From JAAUUE01 sp943370025 (GTDB lineage Bacteria > Cyanobacteriota > Cyanobacteriia > Cyanobacteriales > JAAUUE01): DNA of 64,000 bases. The stretch covers positions 1 to 64,000 of the forward strand of contig CALRPI020000018.1 in assembly GCA_943370025.1 (NCBI GenBank). The letters run 5' to 3'. This document shows positions 32,791-42,145 of this stretch, one piece after another. The stretch's first letter is position 1; each line of letters begins with the position of its first letter. Both the position numbers and the translations under genes were made by a program. The notes under the pieces were generated by a model. It searched no databases and was not told the origin of the DNA. It saw nothing but the letters and a program-made list of their open reading frames with translations.

Positions 32791-34362
32791 ATGCTACCCA
32801 CAAAATTGTCGGGTCTATTTAAGCAATCCGTTCTTCTATTTATAGGCATCTGCTTAATAATACCGCTGTGGCTGAGTTGGGTTCCTATTGCTGCTGCAAT
32901 TACGGTTCAAGAGGTTCCCAACCCCCGCCAGGCCTCCGGGGGCTGGGTGACTGACATGGCGGAATTGCTGTCGCCTGAGGCTGAAGCCCAGATTAATCAA
33001 ATTGCGACCGAGCTGGAAGCCGATACACAAGCTGAATTAGCTGTCGTCACAGTGCCAACGACCGATCCAGCGGCTTCGCCTAAAGCCTTTGCTACGGAAT
33101 TATTTAATACCTGGAGAATTGGCAAAGCTGATCAGGACAATGGACTCCTGATCCTAGTTTCCCGCGATGAGCGTCGGGTTGAAATTGCCACAGGACGAGG
33201 AACCGCCAAAATTCTGCCAGATGCCCAGGTTGCCGCGCTGATTGAAACGGTGGTAGTACCCCGTTTCCGCCAGAAAAACTATGCGGGTGGAATCATCCAG
33301 GTCACCCAGCAACTCGCGGACGAGATTCGGAACAATGCCGATCGCCTCCGGCAGTTTGTCATCCCCAGGGTGATTTGGCAACTACTGGGGTTGGGAACTG
33401 CGGGCTTGCTGGGAATATGGGGAGTTTTGACTTGGCGATCGCACCAACCTACGCCCCTCAAAATGGGGGAACAGCAAACACGACGGGGTGATCTTCGTCA
33501 GGAAGATGTTCAAACTTGGGTTGGTGAGCATCCAGAGTATCAATTTACAGGGCTATTTTTGGCTCCAACTCTAACGACCATAGCCTTTGTGCTCTATAGC
33601 CTCACCTTTATCTTCTTAACCGCTACCCGCTATTGGGGTGGTTCGATTTTTCACTTCAGCTTGCTAATTCCGATCTTAGCCGCCTTGCTGATTTTGGGCT
33701 GTCTCTTGAAGTTCCTCATTAATTTGCTGATAAATAAGCAGCATTTCTTGGTTGCACTGCAAGAAGTAATTCAGCCTGAATGGGAAGATTTAGTGTCATC
33801 CTCCCTAGCCTCGGTGGTGTTACTGTTTATCCTAGTGGGGTTTGCTAGTAGCCTAGGTTGGGTTCCTCTCCGGGACTTCGGATGGTGGATTCAGCAGCCA
33901 GGGCAGGCGGCTGGGCTGACGGCAGGATGCAGCATTCTACTCAGCGGGAAGCTGTTGCAAAAGTTTGAATGGGATAGTTCACGCGATCGCGAGCAACATC
34001 AAGCGTTTGGTTGCGATCGCCACCACACTGCTCTTAATCTGTTGCAGCCCCAACAACTGGCACCGCTGCTCACATCAGAGCAACAAACCGCTTTAACCGC
34101 TAAAGATATCAAAATTTGTGGCTGGCACTGCCCAGCCTGCAATGCGGTAATCAATCGGGAAAGCACCCATTTGCAAATCGCTCGGATCTATCGTCCATCT
34201 CCATCTTCCGATTCTGAATCAAGTGGGCGATCGCGCTCTTCCTCTCGAAATTCCTCATCCAGCAGCACCTACGAACCCAATTACTATCCTGATACTTCGA
34301 GCAGCAGTTCCGACTTTGGCGGTGGCGGCAGTGATGGTGGTGGGGCTGGCTCCAACTGGTAA
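32791..34362 (+). CDS. TPM-domain membrane protein (YgcG-like)
   Basis: 523 aa. A signal sequence or first membrane helix (about residues 12-38) is followed by a TPM/DUF477 domain (VTDMAELLSPEAEAQINQIA, ELAVVTVPTTDP, NGLLILVSRDERRVEIATG), then several membrane helices (about 192-210, 250-275, 285-312, 335-355). A cysteine pair CGWHCPAC near residue 443 may bind zinc. The tail is low complexity, ending SSDFGGGGSDGGGAGSNW as in YgcG proteins. In plants and cyanobacteria TPM proteins act in photosystem II repair, and a link is possible but not shown here. Confidence 0.83.
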   Translation: MLPTKLSGLFKQSVLLFIGICLIIPLWLSWVPIAAAITVQEVPNPRQASGGWVTDMAELLSPEAEAQINQIATELEADTQAELAVVTVPTTDPAASPKAFATELFNTWRIGKADQDNGLLILVSRDERRVEIATGRGTAKILPDAQVAALIETVVVPRFRQKNYAGGIIQVTQQLADEIRNNADRLRQFVIPRVIWQLLGLGTAGLLGIWGVLTWRSHQPTPLKMGEQQTRRGDLRQEDVQTWVGEHPEYQFTGLFLAPTLTTIAFVLYSLTFIFLTATRYWGGSIFHFSLLIPILAALLILGCLLKFLINLLINKQHFLVALQEVIQPEWEDLVSSSLASVVLLFILVGFASSLGWVPLRDFGWWIQQPGQAAGLTAGCSILLSGKLLQKFEWDSSRDREQHQAFGCDRHHTALNLLQPQQLAPLLTSEQQTALTAKDIKICGWHCPACNAVINRESTHLQIARIYRPSPSSDSESSGRSRSSSRNSSSSSTYEPNYYPDTSSSSSDFGGGGSDGGGAGSNW

Positions 34363-34412
34363 AAATCTCTGTTTTCTCATTTCCACTTACTCACTTCTTT
34401 AGGAGTTCACCG

Positions 34413-35210
34413 ATGGATTTAAATGCAGGTCATGTCTGGAAAAGCTTGATTACCCGTTATGGCTCTCTACTCGAACCAGAGAGCCTAGATACGGAGATAT
34501 TTGAATTAGCAGTTGTAGAACGAAGAGCATTAAAAGTGACCACCCAACGGGATGGTTTTGGCAGTGGGTATTTGTATTTCTGTCGTGCCCAAATAGATGA
34601 TGCCATCAAGAGGGGCATAGATAAATGGCAAAACTACTCTTTCTGCATCGTGTTTCCTCATCCATGTGAACTTACCGATGAGGAAGTCGAATTACTAGGT
34701 CATAGTTATGGCCCCTGGGAGCGGTGGGAAGAGGTTTGCGAATTCACTGATGAGATACTGCGTGAAGGGCGTAGTACTGAACCCAGCAATACCCTAGAAA
34801 CATTATTTATTCGGATGACATTAGAGCAAAGGCTCTGCTTTAAGCAAGCCATTGTGCAGCAGACGATTCATTACGTTACCCAACACCTTCCGGCTGAGGA
34901 CAAGGATGATGGCGAGAGAACTTTTATTGCACATGCTCAGTACTGGATTGCCGAACCCATTGACGAAAATGCACAGCAAGCGAGTGTTGCCGCTGTTTTA
35001 GATTCAATAGATGGTGGTGTAAGGAATTTTGACTACTCCCCTTATTTTTTGACCCCGGCTGAAGCTGCGGGTGCTAACGATGCCATTCATGCCACAAGTT
35101 ATGCCCTGAGAGCAGCAGGCGATCGCGTAGAAATCGCTCACCAATGGCAAATCGCGGCGGCTAAGGCAATTTTACAAGGGCAGGCATTACCTGAGTTGGA
35201 TGATGGCTAA
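34413..35210 (+). CDS. Hypothetical protein
   Basis: 265 aa, soluble, acidic, no signal peptide. It is mostly alpha-helical in appearance, with LTDEEVELLGHSYGPWERWE and a C-terminal AHQWQIAAAKAILQGQALPE. I do not recognise a family. It starts 50 bp after the TPM gene with a Shine-Dalgarno (TTTAGGAG) and ends 26 bp before the GH78-like gene, so the three could be one transcript. Confidence 0.65.
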   Translation: MDLNAGHVWKSLITRYGSLLEPESLDTEIFELAVVERRALKVTTQRDGFGSGYLYFCRAQIDDAIKRGIDKWQNYSFCIVFPHPCELTDEEVELLGHSYGPWERWEEVCEFTDEILREGRSTEPSNTLETLFIRMTLEQRLCFKQAIVQQTIHYVTQHLPAEDKDDGERTFIAHAQYWIAEPIDENAQQASVAAVLDSIDGGVRNFDYSPYFLTPAEAAGANDAIHATSYALRAAGDRVEIAHQWQIAAAKAILQGQALPELDDG

Positions 35211-35236
35211 GAATTCTAACATTTATATAGAACCTT

Positions 35237-37132
35237 ATGATGGAACCCCTGAACGTGCCACCTGAAACTATGCTCTGGCTGGAATCATCTGCTTTGCTGG
35301 CCGATCGAGCGGAGCAGATTTTGTGGTTTGAATCCACCGGGGGACGTGCCTTGACATTGGCAAGTAATTTTCCCTATGAACTGTGGCTGGATGGTCGGTT
35401 TGTGGGGGATGGTGGGCATCGTTGCGCGCCCGGTGAAGCCCTGGCTGATCACTGGGAGATGGCGGCTCAGGCCACAACGATTCAAGTGCGCCTGCATTGG
35501 GTTAATTTAAATCAAACTCGGGTTTTATATCGTTGCCTTTTCCCTGATCCTTTTTTTGTAGAAGTTGCTGCTGTTGGCACCTGGATGGCTTATCTTGATC
35601 ATTCTGTTCAGTTTGCATCTCAGTGTTCTGCCCAATTACCTAGACAAACTATTCTGCTAGCAGATTCAGACGATCGCCAACCCGTCTCTCTCCAACCGGC
35701 AAAACTCAGTTCCCGTTGGCAGGTAGTGCGATCGCCCCTGCAATCTGCCCGATATATTGACGTAATCCCCAAGCATACTCAAACTCAGATTTTACCCTCT
35801 CAAATCACAGCAGATGCCTTTCAACCGCAGAACTCCCAAGATTTAGCTATCTATGTGCGCGAACAACGCCCCTGCCCATTGCAATGCGATACTTACGATT
35901 TAGGGCAGATCGCCTTGCATCGCTTTGAGGTCGATGCGGGATCATCTGCCTGTGTGCTTTATTACAGCGAAGTAGCAGATTTTTTAGAAGTAGCCAGTAC
36001 TCGTTTTCGTGCCAAAGTCGGGTTGGCAGATGCGATCTCGCCCCATCTCAAAGCCGCCGCACCCTTTGGCGCCCGTGGATGTCGCTATGTGCATGTGCTG
36101 TATCCTGCTAGCGACAATGCCGTCAGTGATAGCCAGCCGGGGTTGCCAACCGTGCGGGCATGGCGACGGGAATATCCTTTGCAATGGCGATCGCTGCCAT
36201 TAGTTTCTCATTCTGAGGAGCCATCTCAGTCTATTCTTGCCGCCTGTCGTGCCAATTTAGTGGCTTGTATTGATGGTGGTGCCGTGGATACCTGCTGGCG
36301 CGAACGAGCACAGTGGACGGGCGATCTGCGCATGAGTGCTCTGGCATTGCGATCGCTCACAGAGAATACTGAAGTCATTGATTTAGCGTTGCATCAAATC
36401 GCTCAGTCCTACGATCCCAAAACTGCTCTAGTTAGCGGCGTTTGGCCCGCCATGCAACCCAAGGACAGGTTACCCATTCCCGGTTTTCATCTGGCTTTTT
36501 GCCTCGCTGCCTTAGAGCACGATCCGACCCTGCAACGGGACTCATTGGTGCGGCATGTAGTACAAGAATCGTTCGTTGCATGGCAGCAATATTATTATCG
36601 AGAGGGTTTGGTGCAGGGAATGCCCGGTTGGTATTTCACCGATTGGGATTATGGCGACCCGGTGGCAATGGGCAGAGATAACGGAGAGGTTTTACCCAAC
36701 GCAGTTTGCAATGCCTGGTGGAGTGACTGGTGTGTGTTTATGCAGCCGGAGTTAGCAATTCACCCCACGGTTTTTGAGCAATCTTTTTGGATGGGAACTG
36801 CCTACGCCCTGACAACGGCTAAAACCTGTACCAGTCCCCATGCCACTGCAACAGCTTTGAATGCATCTCTGGCGATGCACCATCAACAGGAATGTTTAGT
36901 TTATCTAGAACAGGCGATCGCCACACAGGTCATCAATAAAAGAGTTACCCCTTATTTTGCCTACTTTGTGGCGCTGGCACTCCAACAAATTTCACCCCAA
37001 CGGGCGATCGAATTTGTGGAAGGTTTCTATGGAACCATTGCCCAGACCTACGGCACCATTTACGAGAAAACCAATGATGAAGCGAGTTTGGCGCATGGAT
37101 GGTCGGTGGCGATCGCCGCACTATTAACCTAG
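35237..37132 (+). CDS. GH78-like six-hairpin glycoside hydrolase
   Basis: 631 aa without signal peptide. The N-terminal ~330 residues are beta-rich carbohydrate-binding-like domains (LTLASNFPYELWLDGRFVGD). The C-terminal (alpha/alpha)6 barrel includes DTCWRERAQWTGDLRMSALA near residue 350, equivalent to the C-P-x-R-E-x-x-x-W-x-G-D motif of alpha-L-rhamnosidases, and ends with HGWSVAIAALL. It likely removes rhamnose or a similar sugar from glycans. A cytosolic location is odd for a polysaccharidase and suggests recycling of internal oligosaccharides, or an intracellular role not yet known. Confidence 0.72.
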   Translation: MMEPLNVPPETMLWLESSALLADRAEQILWFESTGGRALTLASNFPYELWLDGRFVGDGGHRCAPGEALADHWEMAAQATTIQVRLHWVNLNQTRVLYRCLFPDPFFVEVAAVGTWMAYLDHSVQFASQCSAQLPRQTILLADSDDRQPVSLQPAKLSSRWQVVRSPLQSARYIDVIPKHTQTQILPSQITADAFQPQNSQDLAIYVREQRPCPLQCDTYDLGQIALHRFEVDAGSSACVLYYSEVADFLEVASTRFRAKVGLADAISPHLKAAAPFGARGCRYVHVLYPASDNAVSDSQPGLPTVRAWRREYPLQWRSLPLVSHSEEPSQSILAACRANLVACIDGGAVDTCWRERAQWTGDLRMSALALRSLTENTEVIDLALHQIAQSYDPKTALVSGVWPAMQPKDRLPIPGFHLAFCLAALEHDPTLQRDSLVRHVVQESFVAWQQYYYREGLVQGMPGWYFTDWDYGDPVAMGRDNGEVLPNAVCNAWWSDWCVFMQPELAIHPTVFEQSFWMGTAYALTTAKTCTSPHATATALNASLAMHHQQECLVYLEQAIATQVINKRVTPYFAYFVALALQQISPQRAIEFVEGFYGTIAQTYGTIYEKTNDEASLAHGWSVAIAALLT

Positions 37133-37182
37133 CCAGAAAGCAAGCTTCTCTAGAGAACTATAAAGGGATATTGAGCATCGCA

Positions 37183-40011
37183 TTAATCGACGGCTTTGCG
37201 TCGAAGGCGCATGAATAATTTCTCTAGTTCTACCCATGCCAACATGATCAAGCTGAAACCAAAGCAAATGCCTAATTCCTCTAGGTTCAGGAAATGGGTA
37301 CCAAAGAAATCTCGCAGGAAGGGGACATAGATCAGCATTAGTTGCAGCAGGGTCGTACCGCCCACAGCCCAGATCACGTAAGGGTTCGAGAGAGGATTTA
37401 GCTCGAAGATAAATTGGGAGTTGGAACGAATGGCGATCGCATGACCCATCTGGGCAATACAAAGAGTGGTAAATACCATGGTTTTCCAGACATCTGGATC
37501 CCGGAAACCGGTTTCGTGGCTGTAGTTATAAGCCCAGACCATCAAGATCGTGGTGACGATCGCAAAGACAACCCCAAATCGCACCATATAGGCACCCAAA
37601 CCCCTCGCAAAGATACTTTCCCGTGGATTGTAGGGCGGACGCTCCATTACATTCGGTTCGGCAGGTTCCACTGCCAACGCAAGGGCAGGTAGACCATCAG
37701 TAACTAAGTTCATCCAGAGAATTTGCAACGGACTCAGGGGTACTCCTCCCAAACCCAAGATGGGGGCAGCAGCAATGACTAATACTTCCCCAATATTGCT
37801 ACCCAAAATATATTTAATAAAGCGACGAATATTGGTGTAAACCACCCGCCCTTCTTCCGTTGCCGCCACAATGGTGGCAAAGTTGTCATCCAGCAACACC
37901 ATATCGCTAGCTTCTTTGCTGACATCCGTACCCGTGATCCCCATGGCAATGCCAATGTCAGCCTGTTTCAGAGCGGGAGCATCGTTGACCCCATCCCCGG
38001 TCATAGCCACGATCTTACCTAGGCTTTGCATGGCTTGAACAATTCTCAGCTTATGCTCTGGAGCAACTCTGGCATAGACACTGATGTGATCTACTTCTCG
38101 CTCTAGTTCAGATTGGGATAATTTCTCTAAATCTCTGCCCGTCAGCACATGATCCCCTTCTTGGGAAATACCCAAATCTTGGGCGATCGCTTGGGCGGTT
38201 AATTGATGGTCTCCGGTGATCATCACCACCCGGATGCCTGCCTGTTTACAGCGGGATACCGCATCCCGGACTTCCGGACGAGGGGCATCCAACATCCCCA
38301 CCAGCCCCAACCAGACCAAATCCTGTTCCGTTTTCTCATCCTGACCTTCGACAGGAATGCTATCTAAGGGTTTGTAGGAAAAACCCAACACCCGCAGTCC
38401 CTTGGCTGCCATTTGATTGTTGCGATCGAGAATCTGATTGCGGATTGCCGGGGTTAGGGGAACGGTATCTTGCCCGACTTGGTAGCCTGTGCAACGCTCC
38501 AGAATCAATTCTGGAGAACCCTTAGTAAACATCTGGTACAAGCCACCCTGATCTAGGGGCATCTGACAAACCACACTCATTCGTTTCCGCTCGGAGGAAA
38601 AAGGAATTTCTGTCACCCTAGGCATTAGCTCGGCATAGCTCTCCTTCTGAAAACGTCCCTTGCCAGCTAAAGACAACAAAGCTCCTTCGGTGGGATCCCC
38701 CAGAATTATCCAATTACCACCAGTTCCTTCGGTGGCTGCCTGAGCCTGACACTGCAAAACGGCATCGTTACAGACCGCACAGGCAAGGAGTAGGGCTTGA
38801 AGTTCGGGATAGTTACTCGGTTCAGTAATTTGCCCATCGAGGAGAAAGTTGCCCACTGGCACGTAGCCTTCCCCAGTAATCTGAAAAGAGCGATCGCCCA
38901 CCTCGACCCGTTGCACCACCATTTTATTTTGGGTCAGGGTTCCAGTTTTATCAGAGCAGATATTTGTGACAGAACCGAGGGTTTCCACGGCGGGCAATTT
39001 GCGGATTAGGGCATTGCGTTTAACCATTCTTTGGGTTCCCAGAGCTAGGGTGACGGTAATCACCGCTGGCAATCCTTCAGGAACCACCGCCACCGCCATA
39101 CTTAAGGAAACTTCGACCAATTCTTGCAACCGATTAAAACCACCATCAGCAATTAACCCAACGATAATTACGATCGCCACGAGGATCAAAGACCCTGTAA
39201 CCAAGACATTTCCCAACTGAGTCATCCGGTTTTGCAGCGGAGTGGGTTCACTTTCCACCGATTGCAGCAGGGTGGCAATTTTGCCAATTTCGGTTTTCAT
39301 CCCCGTGTTGATGACTAACGCCGTTGCCCTGCCCTGCAACACTTCTGTACCTTGAAACACCAAATTCAGACGATCGCCTAGGGGAGTATCCATCGCCAAA
39401 ACTGCCAGAGCATTTTTCTGGACAGCCATACTTTCCCCCGTCAGAGCACCTTCGCGAATTTGCAGATTGGATTGCTCCACCAATCTCGCATCGGCGGATA
39501 CCGCTACCCCCGCTTCCAGAAACATAATGTCTCCCGGAACTAGGTCTTTGCCATCTACTTCCAAGGGGTTACCATCCCGCATTACCCGCACCCGAGGCGA
39601 AGAGAGACGCTTCAGAGCAGCCAGAGCTTGTTCTGCCTTGCTTTCTTGGAGATAGCCCAAAATACCGTTCAGAATCACGATCAGCAGGATCGCGATCGTA
39701 TCTTTGAAGGGAATATCCCCTTTATCAATATTTGCCTGCCAATTAACAACATCTAACACCCCAGAAATCAATGCCACCGCAATCAGCATCAGCAGCATCA
39801 CATTCTTAAACTGATCCAACAGAATATCCCAAGAAGACCTACCCGCCGATTCTTCTAATTCATTAGAGCCATAGGAACTAAGTCGCTCTTGGACTTGTTG
39901 AGAGGTTAAGCCAGTGGTGCGATCGGTACCTAGGGCTTGGATGGCTTTCTCAACTTCGATCGTATGCCAAGCAGTTAAGGAATCTGGGGAGGAAGGGCTT
40001 GATGTAGTCAC
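37183..40011 (-). CDS. pacL: P-type calcium-transporting ATPase
   Basis: 942 aa, P2-type ATPase of the SERCA/PacL kind: phosphorylation motif CSDKTGTLTQNKM, TGES, MITGDHQLTAQA, and hinge MTGDGVNDAPALKQADIG, with ten membrane helices. N-terminal cation ATPase domain from WHTIEVEKAIQAL. It probably exports Ca2+ (PacL in Synechococcus), and Mn2+ or Na+ cannot be excluded by sequence. The start chosen is GTG at 40011. A TTG at 40101 would add 30 atypical residues. The symbol follows cyanobacterial usage. Confidence 0.87.
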   Translation of the reverse strand: MTTSSPSSPDSLTAWHTIEVEKAIQALGTDRTTGLTSQQVQERLSSYGSNELEESAGRSSWDILLDQFKNVMLLMLIAVALISGVLDVVNWQANIDKGDIPFKDTIAILLIVILNGILGYLQESKAEQALAALKRLSSPRVRVMRDGNPLEVDGKDLVPGDIMFLEAGVAVSADARLVEQSNLQIREGALTGESMAVQKNALAVLAMDTPLGDRLNLVFQGTEVLQGRATALVINTGMKTEIGKIATLLQSVESEPTPLQNRMTQLGNVLVTGSLILVAIVIIVGLIADGGFNRLQELVEVSLSMAVAVVPEGLPAVITVTLALGTQRMVKRNALIRKLPAVETLGSVTNICSDKTGTLTQNKMVVQRVEVGDRSFQITGEGYVPVGNFLLDGQITEPSNYPELQALLLACAVCNDAVLQCQAQAATEGTGGNWIILGDPTEGALLSLAGKGRFQKESYAELMPRVTEIPFSSERKRMSVVCQMPLDQGGLYQMFTKGSPELILERCTGYQVGQDTVPLTPAIRNQILDRNNQMAAKGLRVLGFSYKPLDSIPVEGQDEKTEQDLVWLGLVGMLDAPRPEVRDAVSRCKQAGIRVVMITGDHQLTAQAIAQDLGISQEGDHVLTGRDLEKLSQSELEREVDHISVYARVAPEHKLRIVQAMQSLGKIVAMTGDGVNDAPALKQADIGIAMGITGTDVSKEASDMVLLDDNFATIVAATEEGRVVYTNIRRFIKYILGSNIGEVLVIAAAPILGLGGVPLSPLQILWMNLVTDGLPALALAVEPAEPNVMERPPYNPRESIFARGLGAYMVRFGVVFAIVTTILMVWAYNYSHETGFRDPDVWKTMVFTTLCIAQMGHAIAIRSNSQFIFELNPLSNPYVIWAVGGTTLLQLMLIYVPFLRDFFGTHFLNLEELGICFGFSLIMLAWVELEKLFMRLRRKAVD

Positions 40012-40121
40012 AGGGGTTATGTTCTCAACAGTTACAGTCTCATCATTATAAAATAAAACGCCTTTGGAATTATGGATTACTTTTGAGATGGCAATCCTCA
40101 ATCATTAGTTTAGCCTTCGCA

Positions 40122-40164
40122 GGACTAAAAACAGCGCACCCTGAGGTTACGCTGTTTTTAGTCC
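40122..40164 (-). terminator. Hairpin after pentapeptide gene
   Basis: Perfect 15-bp stem (GGACTAAAAACAGCG and complement) with a 13-nt loop, between the pentapeptide gene and pacL. A related, less perfect hairpin at 42110-42145 shares AAAAACAGC and GCGCTGTT. Together with the adjacent MITE-like element it probably ends the pentapeptide transcript. Confidence 0.55.
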
Positions 40165-40167
40165 ATT

Positions 40168-40276
40168 TACAGCACTTTGCATTCAAATGAAACACTCCAC
40201 AAATATTGAAAGTCCTGTCAATGTTGGGTTTGAGAGTGGGCTGAGGGTCGTCGAAGTCCACTCTCAAACTGCTGTA
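40168..40276. repeat. MITE-like element, family A copy 3
   Basis: 109 bp, ends TACAGCACTTTGCATT and TTTGAGAGTGG... then CTGCTGTA, opposite in orientation to the copy at 32616-32720. The hairpin loop carries GGGTCGTCGAAG, a different loop from the other copies. Confidence 0.7.
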
Positions 40277-40381
40277 TTAGGATTGCGATCGCTGTCAACA
40301 CCTCTAGGAGGATAGTTTTGGTAGCGAGGGGAGCACAACCAAAAATGCTTACAAAGATTAGTTTGCATCACTACCCAGCAA

Positions 40382-41791
40382 TTAGTCAGCCAGCAACTTG
40401 CTTTGATAAGACGCAGGAGTGAGCATATTTACCTCCCACCTATTTCCCGCAGGTAAGATAGCTCCTTGCAGATCTGCCCCAGTTAGGTCGACTCCAGCGA
40501 GGTTGGCCCGCTTTAGATTCACACCATCTAGGTCTGCCCCAACTAAATTAGCCCCATTGAGATCAACCTTGGTTAAATCTCCTCCCCGGAAATCTGCCCC
40601 ACTCAAGTCTGCCAAACTCAAATCGGCTCTGGTTAAATCGACTCCCCGCAGGTCAGCCCCCCGCAGGTCAGCACTACTCAGATTGGCTCTAGTCAGATCG
40701 CTCCCCCGCAAGTCTGTGCCACTGAGGTTTGCCTTATGCAGTTCTGCCCTAGTTAGATCCGCATTACTCAGATCAGCTCCACTCAAATCCGCTTCTGCCA
40801 GCCGGACTTGGCGGAGATTGGCTCCAGAGAGATCGGAGTCCCGGAGGTTAGAGCCTTCAAGATTGGCTCCCCGCAGATTAACTTCACTCAGATCCGTCTC
40901 GCTGAGGTCTACTCCCCCTAAATTTACCCCCATTAATTGAATTCTCGGTGCAATCAAATATGCCCCTCCTAGAGTAGGATCGAAGCCCTCTGGAAAAATG
41001 GTCTGTTGATTGTAGACTACCTTCTGAAGCACCACACCCCGTAATTTTGCCTTACTGAGATCTGCACCAATGAGGTTTGCCCCAGTCAGGTTCGCGTTAT
41101 CTAAATTTGCGCCTGATAAATCTGAGTTGCGTAAGTTGACCCCTTTAAGATCCGAAAAGCGAAGATCAGCCCCGATCAGGGCAGCTTCACTGAGGTCTGC
41201 TCCAGCCAAAACTGCATGGGGGCTAATCAAATAAGCCCCAGCAGCTTTAGGGTCAAAACCAAAACCAAATTTAGTATTAACTGTGTAAACTGCTTTGTGC
41301 AGAATAGCGACACTCAGATCAGCACCGCTTAAATCAGCTTCACTGAGGTTTGCCCCCGATAAGTTTGCATTTTCGAGACTAGTCCCAACTAGGTTAGCTT
41401 TTCTCAGGTTTGACCCTCGGAGATCCGCATTACTTAGTTCTGTGCCCACCATGTTAGTCCAACTCAAGTCAGCATAGCGCAGGATTGTCAGACTGAGATT
41501 CGCTAAATTTAGACATGCTCCATTCAGGTTCGCTCCACTGAGGTCGGCTTCGCTGAGGTCGGCTTCAATCAGTTCTGCATAACTGAGATTGGCTTTAGCA
41601 AGGTTTAATTTGTGTAGATTGGCACCCCTGAGGCTTTCTCCCTTGAGATCAGCTTTTCTCAGGTCTGTCTGTGTTTGTTGACTATTGGCTGACTCTATAC
41701 CCTTAAGCTCTATTCCTTTAAGGTATTGATGAGTTAGGCGGATACCACCATCAAAATCTGGTTTATTCACTCCCTCCCCTCTTAGTCCCAA
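40382..41791 (-). CDS. Pentapeptide-repeat protein
   Basis: 469 aa built almost wholly of A(D/N)LXX pentapeptides, predicting a long right-handed quadrilateral beta-helix. Two non-repeat insertions (about residues 165-195 and 262-292) share the pattern Y-N-x-x-T-x-F-x-x-GFDP-x-x-x-GAYLI-x-P, so the helix is divided into three blocks by related modules. No signal peptide or enzymatic domain is seen. The function of such proteins in cyanobacteria is mostly unknown, and some mimic DNA. The strong codon periodicity produces long open frames on the opposite strand that are not genes. Confidence 0.9.
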   Translation of the reverse strand: MGLRGEGVNKPDFDGGIRLTHQYLKGIELKGIESANSQQTQTDLRKADLKGESLRGANLHKLNLAKANLSYAELIEADLSEADLSGANLNGACLNLANLSLTILRYADLSWTNMVGTELSNADLRGSNLRKANLVGTSLENANLSGANLSEADLSGADLSVAILHKAVYTVNTKFGFGFDPKAAGAYLISPHAVLAGADLSEAALIGADLRFSDLKGVNLRNSDLSGANLDNANLTGANLIGADLSKAKLRGVVLQKVVYNQQTIFPEGFDPTLGGAYLIAPRIQLMGVNLGGVDLSETDLSEVNLRGANLEGSNLRDSDLSGANLRQVRLAEADLSGADLSNADLTRAELHKANLSGTDLRGSDLTRANLSSADLRGADLRGVDLTRADLSLADLSGADFRGGDLTKVDLNGANLVGADLDGVNLKRANLAGVDLTGADLQGAILPAGNRWEVNMLTPASYQSKLLAD

Positions 41792-42141
41792 TAATTACCC
41801 AATAACTGCTAGGGCAATCCTAAGATAATTTTATCCACCGCGAGTGGATAAAATCGTTGACTAGAAATAATTTGATCTAGGAACTGATCTTAGAACTGCT
41901 CTAGGGTTTTGGGTTTTATGCTCTACATAATGCAAGTATGCTTTACCTGATGCAAGTAATAATTCTTCATCACTTTTGCATTTTATCAGACTTGCTCATT
42001 TCCTTCACTGCCTTATACCCTATGGCTGAGGGTTGCGCTTGTTGACGATCGCACTCACGCCGACCAGAGCAACCCGACAAAAGCAAAATCCCCTGTTATG
42101 GATTGAGTCTAAAAACAGCACACCGAGAGGGTGCGCTGTTC
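41792..42141. promoter_or_regulatory. Upstream region of pentapeptide gene
   Basis: Holds a perfect 11-bp inverted repeat, ATTTTATCCAC/GTGGATAAAAT (41828-41854), 37 bp before the start codon, as for an operator or leader hairpin. Further up, ATGCAAGTA occurs twice 20 bp apart (41930, 41950) with an inverted TTGCAT at 41976. No gene is seen in these 350 bp. Confidence 0.45.
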
Positions 42142-42145
42142 TTAA
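42110..42145 (-). terminator. Terminator-like hairpin at end of EamA gene
   Basis: Imperfect stem AAAACAGCACACC/GGGTGCGCTGTT overlapping the EamA stop codon on the minus strand, followed by TTTTTA in the direction of transcription. Related to the hairpin at 40122-40164. Confidence 0.5.

Noticed and set aside
40012..40101. TTG start adding 30 residues to the P-type ATPase
   Set aside because: The extra residues have no counterpart in PacL-type ATPases that I know, and no ribosome-binding site is evident. A GTG at 40011 is the more likely start, though this is not certain.
40419..40940. 173-codon plus-strand open frame opposite the pentapeptide gene
   Set aside because: It mirrors the pentapeptide periodicity (RSAPLKSA-like low complexity) and has no family resemblance. 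It is a shadow of the minus-strand gene.
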